A stretch of 64,000 bases of DNA from Clostridia bacterium BRH_c25. Lineage in GTDB: Bacteria; Bacillota_A; Clostridia; Lutisporales; Lutisporaceae. Below the pieces are notes generated by a model, which saw only the letters and a program-made list of their open reading frames with translations, was not told the DNA's origin and did no database searches. Positions within the stretch are counted from its first letter, which is position 1; each line of letters starts with the position of its first letter. Below, piece by piece: positions 17,617-27,193 of this stretch. Both the position numbers and the translations under genes were made by a program. The DNA is taken from positions 7,576-71,575 of the forward strand of contig LOES01000164.1 in the NCBI GenBank assembly GCA_001515955.1, written 5' to 3'.

Positions 17617-17636
17617 AATAAAATACCTCCTCATTT

Positions 17637-18353
17637 TTATTCATTTAGTTGTCCTAGATAGATATTTTTTACTGTGTCATCGCTTAGCAGACTACTGGCA
17701 TTATTTTTAAGAATTATCTCACCTACTTCCATAATATATCCATAATCTGCCACTGACAGAGCCATCTGTGCGTTCTGCTCGACCAGCAGAATTGTCGTTC
17801 CTCTTTTATTTATTTCTTTTATGGCTTCAAAAACCTCTTCGACTATAATGGGTGCAAGTCCCATTGACGGCTCGTCCAGTATAAGCAGTTTCGGCTCCTG
17901 TAATATTCCCCTTGCAATTGCAAGCATTTGTTGTTCCCCACCGCTCAACGTACCGGCTGACTGGTTTTGCCTATCTTTAAGCCTTGGAAAAAGAATATAT
18001 ACTGTATCTATCTCCTTCTTGAAGGTTGAATATTTTGTTACCCTAGAGAATGAACTTATCAGCAAATTTTCTCTGACTGTCAGCTTGGGGAAGATATGTC
18101 TCCCCTCGGGCACATGTATTAATCCATTTCTTGCAATCGTATGGGGCGGTATTCCTAATATTGACTTGCTCTCAAGCAGCACATTTCCTGCAGCAGGTTT
18201 TAAAAGTCCTGATATCGTTTTTAAAGTTGTTGTTTTACCGGCACCATTATTACCGATGAGCGTCGCTATTTGTCCCTCTAGTATTTCAAAAGAAATGTCT
18301 CTAACTGCAATAATGTTTCCATATTTGACGGTTAGATTCTCAATTTTAAGCAT
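17637..18353 (-). CDS. livF: Liv-type ABC transporter ATPase (LivF-like)
   Basis: 238 residues with Walker A GNNGAGKTTTLKTISGL, signature SGGEQQMLAIARGI, Walker B LLILDEPSMGL and LLVEQNAQMALS, the LivF hallmark. It overlaps livG by 8 bp and pairs with it to power the LivHM channel. GGGAGGGGG is the ribosome site. Confidence 0.93.
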   Translation of the reverse strand: MLKIENLTVKYGNIIAVRDISFEILEGQIATLIGNNGAGKTTTLKTISGLLKPAAGNVLLESKSILGIPPHTIARNGLIHVPEGRHIFPKLTVRENLLISSFSRVTKYSTFKKEIDTVYILFPRLKDRQNQSAGTLSGGEQQMLAIARGILQEPKLLILDEPSMGLAPIIVEEVFEAIKEINKRGTTILLVEQNAQMALSVADYGYIMEVGEIILKNNASSLLSDDTVKNIYLGQLNE

Positions 18354-19116
18354 CCTTATGCCCCCTCCCTAAATACGCCTCAATGACAGCCCTATTGTTC
18401 TGGATTTCTTTTGAACTACCTTCTGCTATTTTCACACCATGGTCAAGAACTACGATCTTATTTGATACGCCCATTACAACTCTCATGTTATGCTCTATAA
18501 GCAAAATGGTTAAACCTGTTTCATTAAGAGCTTTAATAAATTTAACCAGATCCATTGCCTCTTGCATGTTCATTCCGGCTGTCGGCTCATCAAGTAACAG
18601 GAGGGTAGGTTCTGAAGCTAAAGCTCTAACTATTTCTAATCTTCGCTGTTCCCCATAAGACAAATTTTTTGCTGTTTCTAATGCTTTTTTGTCTAGCCCT
18701 ACACTTTTTAGGAATTCCATTGCCTTGTCATAGCATGCATTTTCCTCTGCAACGGTCTTTTTTCCCATTACAAGACAATCCAATATACTTGCTTTGAGTT
18801 TTGTATGCAAGCCTATCATTACATTTTCAAGGACTGTCAGATTAGAAAATAGTCTAATATTTTGAAATGTTCGTGTTATACCTTGCTCTACGATTTGATA
18901 TGAGTGCAATTTCGTAATGTTCTTTCCAAGAAATAATTTCTTGCCTTGTGTCGGTGTATAATGTCCGGAGATCACGTTAAACAAAGTTGTTTTACCGGCA
19001 CCGTTTGGTCCTATAATACTTGCGATTTCGCCTTTTGCTACATTAAAAGATACATTCTCTACTGCCTTTAGCCCGCTAAAGTATTTGCTTATACTTTCTA
19101 TACTGAGTAATTCCAC
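18346..19116 (-). CDS. livG: Liv-type ABC transporter ATPase (LivG-like)
   Basis: 256 residues with Walker A GPNGAGKTTLFNVISGHY, LivG-typical GITRTFQNIRLFSNLTVLEN, signature LSYGEQRRLEIVRALA, Walker B LLLLDEPTAGMN and LIEHNMRVVMG. The start codon is GTG after GAGGTGAAATT. Partner of LivF. Confidence 0.93.
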   Translation of the reverse strand: MELLSIESISKYFSGLKAVENVSFNVAKGEIASIIGPNGAGKTTLFNVISGHYTPTQGKKLFLGKNITKLHSYQIVEQGITRTFQNIRLFSNLTVLENVMIGLHTKLKASILDCLVMGKKTVAEENACYDKAMEFLKSVGLDKKALETAKNLSYGEQRRLEIVRALASEPTLLLLDEPTAGMNMQEAMDLVKFIKALNETGLTILLIEHNMRVVMGVSNKIVVLDHGVKIAEGSSKEIQNNRAVIEAYLGRGHKDA

Positions 19117-19165
19117 AATTTCACCTCAATCCATCACTTGATAACGAGATACCCTATTCTACTCT

Positions 19166-20119
19166 TTATATTTTTCTTGGTATTCTTTTTTCAGGCCAGA
19201 ACCCATTTGGCCTATAAACCATCATAAATATGAGCACCATCCCATAGATAAGCATCCTGTACATTGATACACTTCTAAGTATCTCCGGCAGCAATAATAA
19301 TACGGACACCCCTACAATTGAACCAATCAGACTCCCCTTTCCTCCCAGAACCACCATGCAAAGAATCAATATGGATTCATTCGAAGTAAAATTCATTGGG
19401 CTGATAAAGCTCATATAATGCGCAAACAGACTACCGGCAACACCGGCAAATGCAGCTGTTATTGCAAACGCCCAAATCTTATAATAGCCTGTATTTATAC
19501 CCATTGATAAAGCTGCTATTTCATTTTCACGGATACCCACTAATGCTCTACCAAATCTTGACTTTGAAATACGGCTCATCAAGATTATCGTAACAAGTAC
19601 AAGGGCATAAATAAGATAAAACAATGCCTGTTTCGTGTTAAAGCTATACCCGAATATGGAAGGTGTCTTAATGCTGTGTATGCCCATTGGACCATTGGTT
19701 ACACTTTGCCAGTTGAGCAAAACATACCTAACAATTTCGTTAAATCCCAAAGTAACTATCGCCAAATAATCACCCCGTATTCTTAGACTAGGTATGCCAA
19801 GAATAAAACCAAAGACTAAGGATATAAGTGCTGCAGAAAGTAGTCCGATCCAAAAATTATTAAAGATGTTTTGTGCAAAAAGACTGGAAACATATGCGCC
19901 AATCCCGAAAAAAGCTGCATGTCCAAGGTCAAGCTCACCCGCTACGCCTGTAACAATATTCAAGCTTACACCAAGAATAAGATATATACCTAGTACGATG
20001 CTGATGTGCAAAACATAGTTATTTCTTATCATAAAAGGAAATAGTATAATAGCAATTGCGGCAATAAGATAGTTATATTTATCATTGACCTTAAATCTTC
20101 CTAATTCCAATTCTTTCAC
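19166..20119 (-). CDS. livM: Liv-type ABC transporter permease (LivM-like)
   Basis: 317 residues, about eight to nine helices, with GELDLGHAAFFGIGAYVSSL and the EIVRYVLLNW plus AALSMGINTGYYK coupling region typical of LivM. The GTG start follows the livH stop directly (TAGGTG), so translation is coupled. Confidence 0.92.
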   Translation of the reverse strand: MKELELGRFKVNDKYNYLIAAIAIILFPFMIRNNYVLHISIVLGIYLILGVSLNIVTGVAGELDLGHAAFFGIGAYVSSLFAQNIFNNFWIGLLSAALISLVFGFILGIPSLRIRGDYLAIVTLGFNEIVRYVLLNWQSVTNGPMGIHSIKTPSIFGYSFNTKQALFYLIYALVLVTIILMSRISKSRFGRALVGIRENEIAALSMGINTGYYKIWAFAITAAFAGVAGSLFAHYMSFISPMNFTSNESILILCMVVLGGKGSLIGSIVGVSVLLLLPEILRSVSMYRMLIYGMVLIFMMVYRPNGFWPEKRIPRKI

Positions 20120-20992
20120 CTACACTTTCTCTACTTCTTTTTTCCCAAACAAACCGGTAGGTCTAAATAATAAGACCAGAATAAGAATGATAAAAGCAAA
20201 TGCGTCTTTATATTTGGCTGATATTATCACTGCCCCCATGCTTTCTGTTAACCCCAGTATGATCCCTCCGATCATCGTTCCAGGAATATTGCCGATACCG
20301 CCAAGCACTGCCGCTACAAAAGCCTTTAATCCTGCTGTATAACCCATATTGAATACGATACTATTATAATAAAGTGCAACTAATATACCGGCTGCGCCGC
20401 CTAACATCGATCCAATCGAAAAAGTGATTGATACGATCTTATTCACATTGATGCCCATAAGGCTTGTCATTGAAGAATCTTGTGCAGTTGCCCTCATTGC
20501 TATTCCAATCCTTGTTTTATATATCAGAAAATACAATAGAGACATAAGTATGAATGACGTTATTATTATTTCTATCTGCATTGTGGATATTGTTATTTGG
20601 TTCAGCTTAATGACATGCTCTTCTGTCACTGGAGCAAAAGGCTTTGTATTAGATCCCCAAATGAGCATGGCAATATTTTGCAGTAAAATCGACATGCCTA
20701 TGGCGCTGATCAACTGAGAAGAACGTGCACCATTTCTTATAGAACGAAAAGCGACAAATTCGATTAAAATCCCCAGTAACCCACATAATACAATGGCTGC
20801 AATAAATGCAACAAAAACATTTACCTTAAAGAAGGTGATAAGTGCAAATGATAAAAATGCGCCCATCATGTATACTTCACCATGTGCAAAATTTATCAAG
20901 CCTAATATGCCATATGCCAATGTGTAGCCTAGCGCAACCAGCGCGTATACGGAACCTATTGTCAAACCATTTATTAACTGTTGAATTAACAA
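20120..20992 (-). CDS. livH: Liv-type ABC transporter permease (LivH-like)
   Basis: 290 residues. Opens with QQLINGLTIGSVYALVALGY and LGLINFAHGEVYMMGAF, the classic LivH start, and contains MRATAQDSSMTSLMGINV. TTG start with AGGAGG 7 bases upstream. First gene of the operon livH-M-G-F-K, ureohydrolase, chemoreceptor, carbamoyltransferase. Confidence 0.92.
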   Translation of the reverse strand: MLIQQLINGLTIGSVYALVALGYTLAYGILGLINFAHGEVYMMGAFLSFALITFFKVNVFVAFIAAIVLCGLLGILIEFVAFRSIRNGARSSQLISAIGMSILLQNIAMLIWGSNTKPFAPVTEEHVIKLNQITISTMQIEIIITSFILMSLLYFLIYKTRIGIAMRATAQDSSMTSLMGINVNKIVSITFSIGSMLGGAAGILVALYYNSIVFNMGYTAGLKAFVAAVLGGIGNIPGTMIGGIILGLTESMGAVIISAKYKDAFAFIILILVLLFRPTGLFGKKEVEKV

Positions 20993-21169
20993 GTTCTGAC
21001 CTCCTTTTACTAGATTTTAATTAACTAAGTCTTCTGCTTGCTTTAGATACCTTTTCCTCCTTATAAATAATTAATTATAACAGGTCATGTTTTCACCAAC
21101 ATACTATTTTATAGCCATTGGTTGGTTGCCTCAAGTATCCTGCCCCTCTAATTCTTCACTTTAGTATAT

Positions 21170-21185
21170 AGCAATTCATATGCCA
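21170..21185 (-). promoter_or_regulatory. Sigma-54 (-24/-12) promoter of the livH operon
   Basis: Minus strand TGGCATATGAATTGCT: GG and GC are separated by exactly 10 bases, and both the -24 (TGGCA) and -12 (TTGC) boxes match the RpoN consensus. It would start transcription about 165 bp before livH. The RocR-like activator is encoded divergently. Inverted repeats at 21197-21210 (CGGTGttcgCACCG) and 21224-21243 (TTCAAC-8-GTTGAA) are possible activator or regulator sites. Confidence 0.8.
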
Positions 21186-21391
21186 ACTTTCGAAAGCGGT
21201 GTTCGCACCGAAACACAAGCAAATTCAACCTTTCTTAGTTGAAGCTTATTCCTAACTCTAAAGCGACATAAAATAGTGTATAGTTTTTGGTCATACTCTT
21301 ATTCTCAGATACTATTAGTTTAATTGTATAACTAGGTATATCAATATAAAATATCACTTATTGAAGTAAAAAGGAGTTTTATTATAGATGC

Positions 21392-21421
21392 CGAATAATT
21401 ATAATATATTCTAACTATTCG
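21392..21421. repeat. Inverted repeat upstream of the RocR-like activator
   Basis: CGAATAATTA (21392-21401) and TAACTATTCG (21412-21421), 9/10 arm match with a 10-base spacer, directly ahead of the activator's ribosome site. Could be an autoregulatory or upstream activating site. A similar repeat stands at 32854-32879. Confidence 0.45.
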
Positions 21422-21444
21422 ACACCTAAACAAGGAGGATTAAG

Positions 21445-22794
21445 ATGTATAAAAATATTCTCGGTCAAATGAAGGACTCTTTCAAAGATACAGACTTGAT
21501 AATTGTAACAGATAGAGAAGGTAAAGTTATGTATTATAACAACTTCAATGATATTTTAAATAAAATAAGTAGTCAGGATGCAATTGGCAAATCAATATTT
21601 GAGCTATATCCATGGCTGACAAAAGAAAATAGTACCATTTTTAGAGTTATGGAAACAGGCGAACCTCTTGTAAACCATGTGCAAAATATTAAACTGGACG
21701 AAAAGAATTCAATATATGCTTTGAACTCAGCATTTCCACTTATAAATGAACAAGGCATCATAGGTGCAATAGAAGTCTCAACAAACTTGACAAATGAAAG
21801 CAAACCGTTGAAGCATAAAAGCCAATATAGTAACTTTAATGCAAAATATCGGTTTGATGATTTCATTACAAACGATCCTAAATTAAGCGAATTGCTTAAT
21901 ATGCTAAAAAGCGTATCCCAAAACAGTTCAAATATTTTTATATATGGTGAGACTGGAACTGGAAAAGAAATTATTGCACATGCCATTCATGATCGAAGCT
22001 CACGGAGAAGTAAGCCATTTGTCGCTCAAAATTGTGCTGCAATCCCAGCTACCATCATGGAAAGCCTTCTTTTTGGCTCAACAAAAGGAAGTTACACCGG
22101 TGCCGGAGACAAGCCTGGTTTATTTGAAATTGCGAATGGAGGGACTTTATACCTTGATGAGATAAACTCCATGCCGATAGAATTGCAGCCAAAGCTGCTT
22201 CGAGTTATTGAAGATAACGCAGTAAGGCGTATTGGAGATAATCGAGATATTTGTATAGATATAAGGATAATTGCGTCAACAAACGAAAAACCAACAAAAA
22301 TACTTGAGGAGAAAAAAATGCGGACAGACTTATTTTTTAGACTCAATGTCATAAGTGCTGAAATATCTGCTCTCAGGGATAGAAAAGGTGACATAGATGT
22401 GCTGTTGGATCATTTCATAGCAAGTTATAACAGTATTTTTAACAAAAATGTTGTTTCTATCGATAGCAAAGCAAAGCAACTACTATACCAATACCAGTGG
22501 CCTGGTAATGTTAGAGAATTTAAAAACTGTATTGAAAGTGCATTTAATATAGTAGATAATAATACAATGATTTTAAAAAATCATATTCCAGATTATATTT
22601 TGTCCAATCTCAATATAAGTTCAAATACCATAAACATTGATAAAACCCTGCCTGCTTTACTGGATGAATATGAAAAAGACACGATAGAAAAGATACTTAT
22701 TAAAAACAGATTTAATGTGTTAAGAACAGCAAAAGAATTAGGCATACCAAGACAAACACTTTATTATAAACTTGCAAAATATAACCTTGCTTAA
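21445..22794 (+). CDS. RocR-like sigma-54-dependent activator (PAS-AAA+-Fis)
   Basis: 449 residues: PAS domain (about 10-115), AAA+ domain with Walker A GETGTGKEIIAHAIHDR, sigma-54 contact loop KGSYTGAG (GAFTGA with A to S and F to Y), Walker B GGTLYLDEINSM, arginine-finger region TDLFFRLNV, and a C-terminal Fis-type helix-turn-helix (VLRTAKELGIPRQTLYYKL). This is the layout of Bacillus RocR, the ornithine/arginine catabolism activator. The divergent -24/-12 promoter at 21170-21185 makes the livH operon its obvious target. AAGGAGG gives the start at 21445. Confidence 0.92.
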   Translation: MYKNILGQMKDSFKDTDLIIVTDREGKVMYYNNFNDILNKISSQDAIGKSIFELYPWLTKENSTIFRVMETGEPLVNHVQNIKLDEKNSIYALNSAFPLINEQGIIGAIEVSTNLTNESKPLKHKSQYSNFNAKYRFDDFITNDPKLSELLNMLKSVSQNSSNIFIYGETGTGKEIIAHAIHDRSSRRSKPFVAQNCAAIPATIMESLLFGSTKGSYTGAGDKPGLFEIANGGTLYLDEINSMPIELQPKLLRVIEDNAVRRIGDNRDICIDIRIIASTNEKPTKILEEKKMRTDLFFRLNVISAEISALRDRKGDIDVLLDHFIASYNSIFNKNVVSIDSKAKQLLYQYQWPGNVREFKNCIESAFNIVDNNTMILKNHIPDYILSNLNISSNTINIDKTLPALLDEYEKDTIEKILIKNRFNVLRTAKELGIPRQTLYYKLAKYNLA

Positions 22795-22850
22795 ATTATG
22801 GTGTCGGCTCCGCGTTCTCGCACTTATATGCTATCTATAATTAAATGAAA

Positions 22851-22873
22851 GCGAAGCAAATAAAATGCTTCGC
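22851..22873. terminator. Hairpin after the RocR-like gene
   Basis: GCGAAGCA (22851-22858) and TGCTTCGC (22866-22873), perfect 8-bp stem, 57 bp after the stop. The T tract is weak, so it is only a probable terminator. Confidence 0.45.
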
Positions 22874-22955
22874 ATAAATCATGAAATGTGCAACAGTCTA
22901 AATTCCTATCGAATAAAATCCTTATTTATGCAAACTATACTATTGGTGATTGTTT

Positions 22956-23054
22956 ATGAAGATTTCATTTAAAAGAAATTTAGGAAATACCGATAGAACC
23001 ATAAGAATAGTTTTAGGTATTTCTTTACTTGTTGAAGGAATTACTGGGTATTGA
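22956..23054 (+). pseudogene. Truncated DUF2892-like inner membrane protein
   Basis: A 32-codon frame reading FKRNLGNTDRTIRIVLGISL and then stopping. This is the conserved first half of the DUF2892 (YgaP membrane domain) family, normally about 60-70 residues with two helices; the second helix is missing. Probably a decayed gene. Confidence 0.6.
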
Positions 23055-23154
23055 ATCATTATGGATGCATTAGGTTGGTCAACCTATCCAAAGAAACGTT
23101 GATTTGCACTGCGTACTACCGATGATGCAAGCAATAAGGATTTTTTGTGCCAAG

Positions 23155-23520
23155 GTCAAAATATACATCCGGTGAATTCTCTGCCCTCCTTACGTCGCAT
23201 AATATTCATACTGGCAGCCAACTCTGCAATCTGCCAGACGACCTCCTTAGTGTAATATTTCTTTGCATAAGCTATCAACTTTTTAAAATCAATATAACTT
23301 CCTCCGTTTCTTCCTGAGCTCTTCCAAAGAGGTTTCCCATTAAATCCTCATAAACCAATAAGCCTGCATCTGCCATCCACTCTTTAAGAAGTAATTTATC
23401 ATTAATTTAGCCGCTAAATAAAAAAGGTGGCGGTTAAGCTAAAAATCGCTTTGCTGTCGTTAACAAAGTCAGTTTCTTAAGATCACCACCCTTTGCTGCG
23501 GCTCTATTCCATCCATCTGG
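23155..23520 (-). pseudogene. Decayed gene fragments, one from an M20-family amidohydrolase
   Basis: Minus strand 23400-23276 reads LKEWMADAGLLVYEDLMGNL then FGRA and EETEEVILI before a stop. This resembles the N-terminal part of allantoate/hydantoin amidohydrolases just before their GSHxDTV metal motif, which is absent. A second overlapping frame (23306-23155, containing KKYYTKEVVWQIAELAA) and a third piece (about 23520-23425, PDGWNRAAAKGGDLKKLTLL) are unrecognised. No intact ORF is present between 23055 and 23529. The area is a gene graveyard downstream of the GPH symporter gene. Confidence 0.5.
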
Positions 23521-23529
23521 AAAGTTCGT

Positions 23530-24888
23530 TTATTTATGTAGCTCATAAAGTATTTTATTATATTCTTTATCCAATTTATAGAACATAAGAACAATTACAG
23601 CGAATGCATAAAGTATAAGGGGTATGTACGTAAACAATGCAATTATAACGGATGTTGATGACTCAGTCTGAATACCGGAGCCTCCCACATATCCGCTCAA
23701 AGCAAGAAGCCATCCAAGCATTGCACTGGATAAACCGTTGCCGAACTTCTGTCCAAAGCTCTCGGAGCTATACACCAGGCCTTCGTTTCTTATTCCCGTT
23801 TTCCATTCACCGTATTCTATAGTGTCTACTATAAACGAGGGTAGTGACCCTACAAGAGGTGCAAAACCAAGCCCTTTCACAAATAATCCTGCATATACAT
23901 TACTTTCGGCATTTGGATTAATAAGTATTATTATCGTTCCGATAAGATAGATTACAAATCCTACAAATACAGTATTTCTTTTTCCTAACTTTTTGATAAT
24001 AGGCATCATAACAATCATACCTGCAATTGAAGATGCAAAATAGAAAATCATAAGCGTACCCATTGCTCTCTGATTACCCAGTATATATGTAACATAATAA
24101 ATGTTAATCCCCGACAGAGCCATAATTCCATATGTCAGGATACCCAATAACAGGACTAAACGCCAATACTTATTGGAAAGCAATGCATTGAATCCTGCTT
24201 TAAGGGTTATTTTCTCCTTTACAGCTTTTTTAGATGCTACTCTTTCTTTAGTAAAATAGAAGGATAGTATAATGGCTGCTGCCGCAATAATACCGTAAAT
24301 AACAAAAACCTTACGCCAGGCAGCCACCCCTCCGCCGAATTGGTTAACAAGGTTCACAGTTAATATGTTTACTAATAGGGCTCCTATTGTCCCCGACACC
24401 ATACGAGAAATATTCAATAAGGATCTTTCATATTGATCCTGGGTTATCAGTGCAACCTGTGTTCCGTGGGGTATGGAATACATGGTATAAAAAACAGTAG
24501 TCAGCAAATTATACATAATGAATAAATACACCGCAGTACCTATTTTACCAAAGCCGGGTAGTGAAAACAGCAGTACCAGTGTAAATGCAAGCGGTATTGC
24601 AGATCTCAGAATCCATGGCCTTGCCTTGCCGAATCTGTGATTTGTATTATCAACTATATAACCCATGGCAACATCACTAAAACCGTCGAACAATCTGGAA
24701 AACAGAATTATACTTCCGATAACAGCGCCGGAGATACCTACAATGTCGGTATAAAAGAAGGTTAAGAAAGCTGCAACATTTGCATAAACCATATTACTCC
24801 CGAAATCACCGATACCGTATGCCAATTTCTCTCCCAGGCTTATTCTAGCTATACTATTTATACACGGATTTTTAATCTCCATGGTCAA
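23530..24888 (-). CDS. GPH-type sugar/glycoside:cation symporter (MelB family)
   Basis: About 452 residues with 12 hydrophobic segments. Family motifs include GEKLAYGIGDFGSNMVYANV near the start, FSDVAMGYIVDNTNHRFGKARPW in the 2-3 loop (the conserved Asp and GKxRPW) and the end VMFYKLDKEYNKI. The family couples uptake of glycosides, pentosides or hexuronides to Na+ or H+. I prefer the TTG at 24888 (GGGGGG seven bases before) over ATG 24882. Last gene of the AOR operon; the link to aldehyde metabolism is unexplained, though glycosides of aromatic alcohols would fit. Confidence 0.85.
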   Translation of the reverse strand: MTMEIKNPCINSIARISLGEKLAYGIGDFGSNMVYANVAAFLTFFYTDIVGISGAVIGSIILFSRLFDGFSDVAMGYIVDNTNHRFGKARPWILRSAIPLAFTLVLLFSLPGFGKIGTAVYLFIMYNLLTTVFYTMYSIPHGTQVALITQDQYERSLLNISRMVSGTIGALLVNILTVNLVNQFGGGVAAWRKVFVIYGIIAAAAIILSFYFTKERVASKKAVKEKITLKAGFNALLSNKYWRLVLLLGILTYGIMALSGINIYYVTYILGNQRAMGTLMIFYFASSIAGMIVMMPIIKKLGKRNTVFVGFVIYLIGTIIILINPNAESNVYAGLFVKGLGFAPLVGSLPSFIVDTIEYGEWKTGIRNEGLVYSSESFGQKFGNGLSSAMLGWLLALSGYVGGSGIQTESSTSVIIALFTYIPLILYAFAVIVLMFYKLDKEYNKILYELHK

Positions 24889-24982
24889 GGAATAACCCCC
24901 CTTTAATATGGTATTTGTAGTGTTGTAGCTTATGGGAGATTTCATGGTTTAATTATATCTCAGAAAAAGAATTCTTTTGTGG

Positions 24983-25861
24983 TTACTTTTTATCTCCAGG
25001 TGTCCCTGCACCGCCGTAGTATAAAATATTATATGAAAGGGCAAAGTCCACATCCAACGCTACACCACTTATATATCCCGCCATATCGCTGTTAAGGAAA
25101 AGCATTGCAGCAGCCTGATGCTCGGGTTTTGATTCAAATCCGCAGGGGGATGTAGGCATAGCAGTACCAAATGTCTTGCCTGTACTTACGCGAAAATATC
25201 CATGCATCGGAGTCAGGGTTGCACCCGGACATATGGTATTAAACCGGATCTTGCGTACTGCAAGACTCCATGCGCGATGGCACGCATACATATTGAGGCA
25301 TTCCTTTGTAAAAGTGTATGGACGGTTGTTCTTATTCTCTGTCTTAATCCAATACGGATCATATAGTTTTGCTTCTGCATATTCAACTGTCTTATCCCAA
25401 TCATCGATTTCAATGAAATCCTTGAATTCCTTGATTTTAAACCTCCATGCCATGCCCCCTATGGAGGATACTGCACATATTGCACCCCCGTCGTTCATTT
25501 TGGGTATAACAGACTCAATAAAATAACGAGCTCCAATATAGTTGATACGTACTACATCCAATTCATTAAAACCAACACCGTTGTATTTGTAGTTTTCATC
25601 AACGGTTACACTGGGAATGCCAGCTGTATGGAAAATGCAGTCAACCCCTTGAGGTATCTGGCTTACGGCATTATCAATGTTCTCCCTGTCATTTAAGTTG
25701 ATTTTTATATATTTATCCACTTTATCTTCAGTAGGTTTGAAATCCAAGACCCACACCTTTGCGCCATGTTCAAGCAACATCTCAACCGCTGCTTTACCCA
25801 TTCCGGAGGACCCCCCCGATACTAGACAAAATTTGTCTTTATATGAAATTTGAGCTTTCAT
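24983..25861 (-). CDS. Short-chain dehydrogenase/reductase
   Basis: 292 residues. Nucleotide-binding glycine motif VSGGSSGMGKAAVEML, HTAGIP (NAG-like) region, catalytic Ser in AVSSIGGMAW and YxxxK as YTFTKE. About 45 residues are inserted between the Ser and the Tyr, as in the 3-alpha-hydroxysteroid/coniferyl-alcohol dehydrogenase branch. It would oxidise a secondary or aromatic alcohol with NAD(P). AAGGAGGG fixes the start at 25861. Substrate unknown. Confidence 0.85.
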   Translation of the reverse strand: MKAQISYKDKFCLVSGGSSGMGKAAVEMLLEHGAKVWVLDFKPTEDKVDKYIKINLNDRENIDNAVSQIPQGVDCIFHTAGIPSVTVDENYKYNGVGFNELDVVRINYIGARYFIESVIPKMNDGGAICAVSSIGGMAWRFKIKEFKDFIEIDDWDKTVEYAEAKLYDPYWIKTENKNNRPYTFTKECLNMYACHRAWSLAVRKIRFNTICPGATLTPMHGYFRVSTGKTFGTAMPTSPCGFESKPEHQAAAMLFLNSDMAGYISGVALDVDFALSYNILYYGGAGTPGDKK

Positions 25862-25931
25862 TTTAACCCTCCTTACCTTATTTTTTAATAGTATTATCAC
25901 TGTTATTTGCAGAACTTTTTACATATAGGTA

Positions 25932-27110
25932 TTAATAGGCATCATATGCCAGAGAAATGAATTCCATAGCCTCTTCTTTGGTTGTAATCTGATATGGCGA
26001 AAATCTATCCGGACCTTGCCAAAACTTATTGATATTTTCGTAGATCTCATCCTTATTGGGGCAGACTGACTTGAAAGTAGGAAAATTTACTGCTTTTAAC
26101 AAGTCGTTCATCGCATTAAAGACCAAATCACCTATCTGCTCAGGAGAAGCCCCCTCAGGAACATTTACTCCCATTGCTTCACAAACTTCAACTACCTGCT
26201 CAGGTATAAACAAGGCTTGCTTCTTGAAGTTTGCTGCTGAGAACAGGCCAACGGTAATTCCATGGGGAGTATGGTACATTATGGTCATACCCTTGCCAAA
26301 TCCATGAGGAAGACTTCCAAGAGGCCCTCTCATTCCTGCAGTAGCCAGAGAAGACGCCTTTGACAGCTCTATACGTGCTTTCAGATTATTCGGATCCTTT
26401 ACTGCAACCGGAAGCCACTTGGTTACTGCGGCTACAGAGAACTTTGCCAACACACCTGCTAATGGGTTTGGGTATTTTGTAATAAGGGATTCAGCAGCAT
26501 GGGTAAATGCATCAATACCGGTTGCTGCTGTAAGCCCGGCAGGTAGACCAACGGTCAGCTCCGGATCTATGATTCCCAGAGAAACGCCTATGTTTACAGC
26601 TCGCTTCAAACCGGTTTTTGTATCGGAGATAACCGCTCCGGGAGAAGCCTCTGAGCCGGTACCGGAGGTAGTTGGTATAACAACAATAGGTATCATGCCT
26701 ACAGTGTTTATCGGCTTGCCGCCAGGCCCCATGAAATACTGATTAATCGGACTTTCATTGTTCATCAGCACCCGGGCTCCCTTGGCAGTATCCATGGAGC
26801 TGCCTCCGCCAATAGCCAGGATTCCATCAACATTAGCGTCCTTGCCCATTTGCGCACACTCTTCCACCGAAGTATCCGGCGGGTCCGGCAATACACTATC
26901 ATAGCAGACATATTCTATGCCCTTGTCTTTCAAGGTATCTAAAATAGGTTCCACTATCCCTGCCTTTTTAACACCCATATCATGAACTACCAGGACCTTA
27001 TTGCAGCCCATTTCCTGCAATCGTAATCCTGTGAGCTTTGAAGAACTGCAGCCGAAGTATAGTGGATTGCTGCTATCCCATGCACTATATTTGTCCAGTG
27101 GTGTATACAT
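25932..27110 (-). CDS. Iron-containing (group III) alcohol dehydrogenase
   Basis: 392 residues. GGGSSMDTAKGARV nucleotide-binding motif, PTTSGTGSEASPGAVI, and metal ligands in the family segments DAFTHAAESLI and LPHGFGKGMTIMYHTPHG. Such enzymes interconvert alcohols and aldehydes with NAD(P). In this operon it probably makes or removes the aldehyde used by the AOR. AAGGGGG precedes the ATG. Confidence 0.92.
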   Translation of the reverse strand: MYTPLDKYSAWDSSNPLYFGCSSSKLTGLRLQEMGCNKVLVVHDMGVKKAGIVEPILDTLKDKGIEYVCYDSVLPDPPDTSVEECAQMGKDANVDGILAIGGGSSMDTAKGARVLMNNESPINQYFMGPGGKPINTVGMIPIVVIPTTSGTGSEASPGAVISDTKTGLKRAVNIGVSLGIIDPELTVGLPAGLTAATGIDAFTHAAESLITKYPNPLAGVLAKFSVAAVTKWLPVAVKDPNNLKARIELSKASSLATAGMRGPLGSLPHGFGKGMTIMYHTPHGITVGLFSAANFKKQALFIPEQVVEVCEAMGVNVPEGASPEQIGDLVFNAMNDLLKAVNFPTFKSVCPNKDEIYENINKFWQGPDRFSPYQITTKEEAMEFISLAYDAY

Positions 27111-27147
27111 AAGATAAACCCCCTTATTAAACTTTTATTACGATTTC

Positions 27148-27180
27148 CTGCCGCAGCGAAAATTCATCTTACTGCGGCGG
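27148..27180. repeat. Hairpin between MFS and alcohol dehydrogenase genes
   Basis: CTGCCGCAG (27148-27156) can pair with CTGCGGCGG (27172-27180), one G-T position, loop of 15. No T tract on the minus strand. It may stabilise or process the operon mRNA. Confidence 0.35.
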
Positions 27181-27193
27181 GTTTATGAGTTGT

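Noticed and set aside
17821..18372. 183-codon plus-strand frame opposite livF
   Set aside because: Shadow frame of a highly conserved ATPase; serine/proline-rich with no motif or ribosome site.
21197..21210. CGGTGttcgCACCG as a terminator
   Set aside because: No T tract follows on either strand and it lies upstream of both divergent genes, so a binding site or structural role is more plausible; not listed separately.
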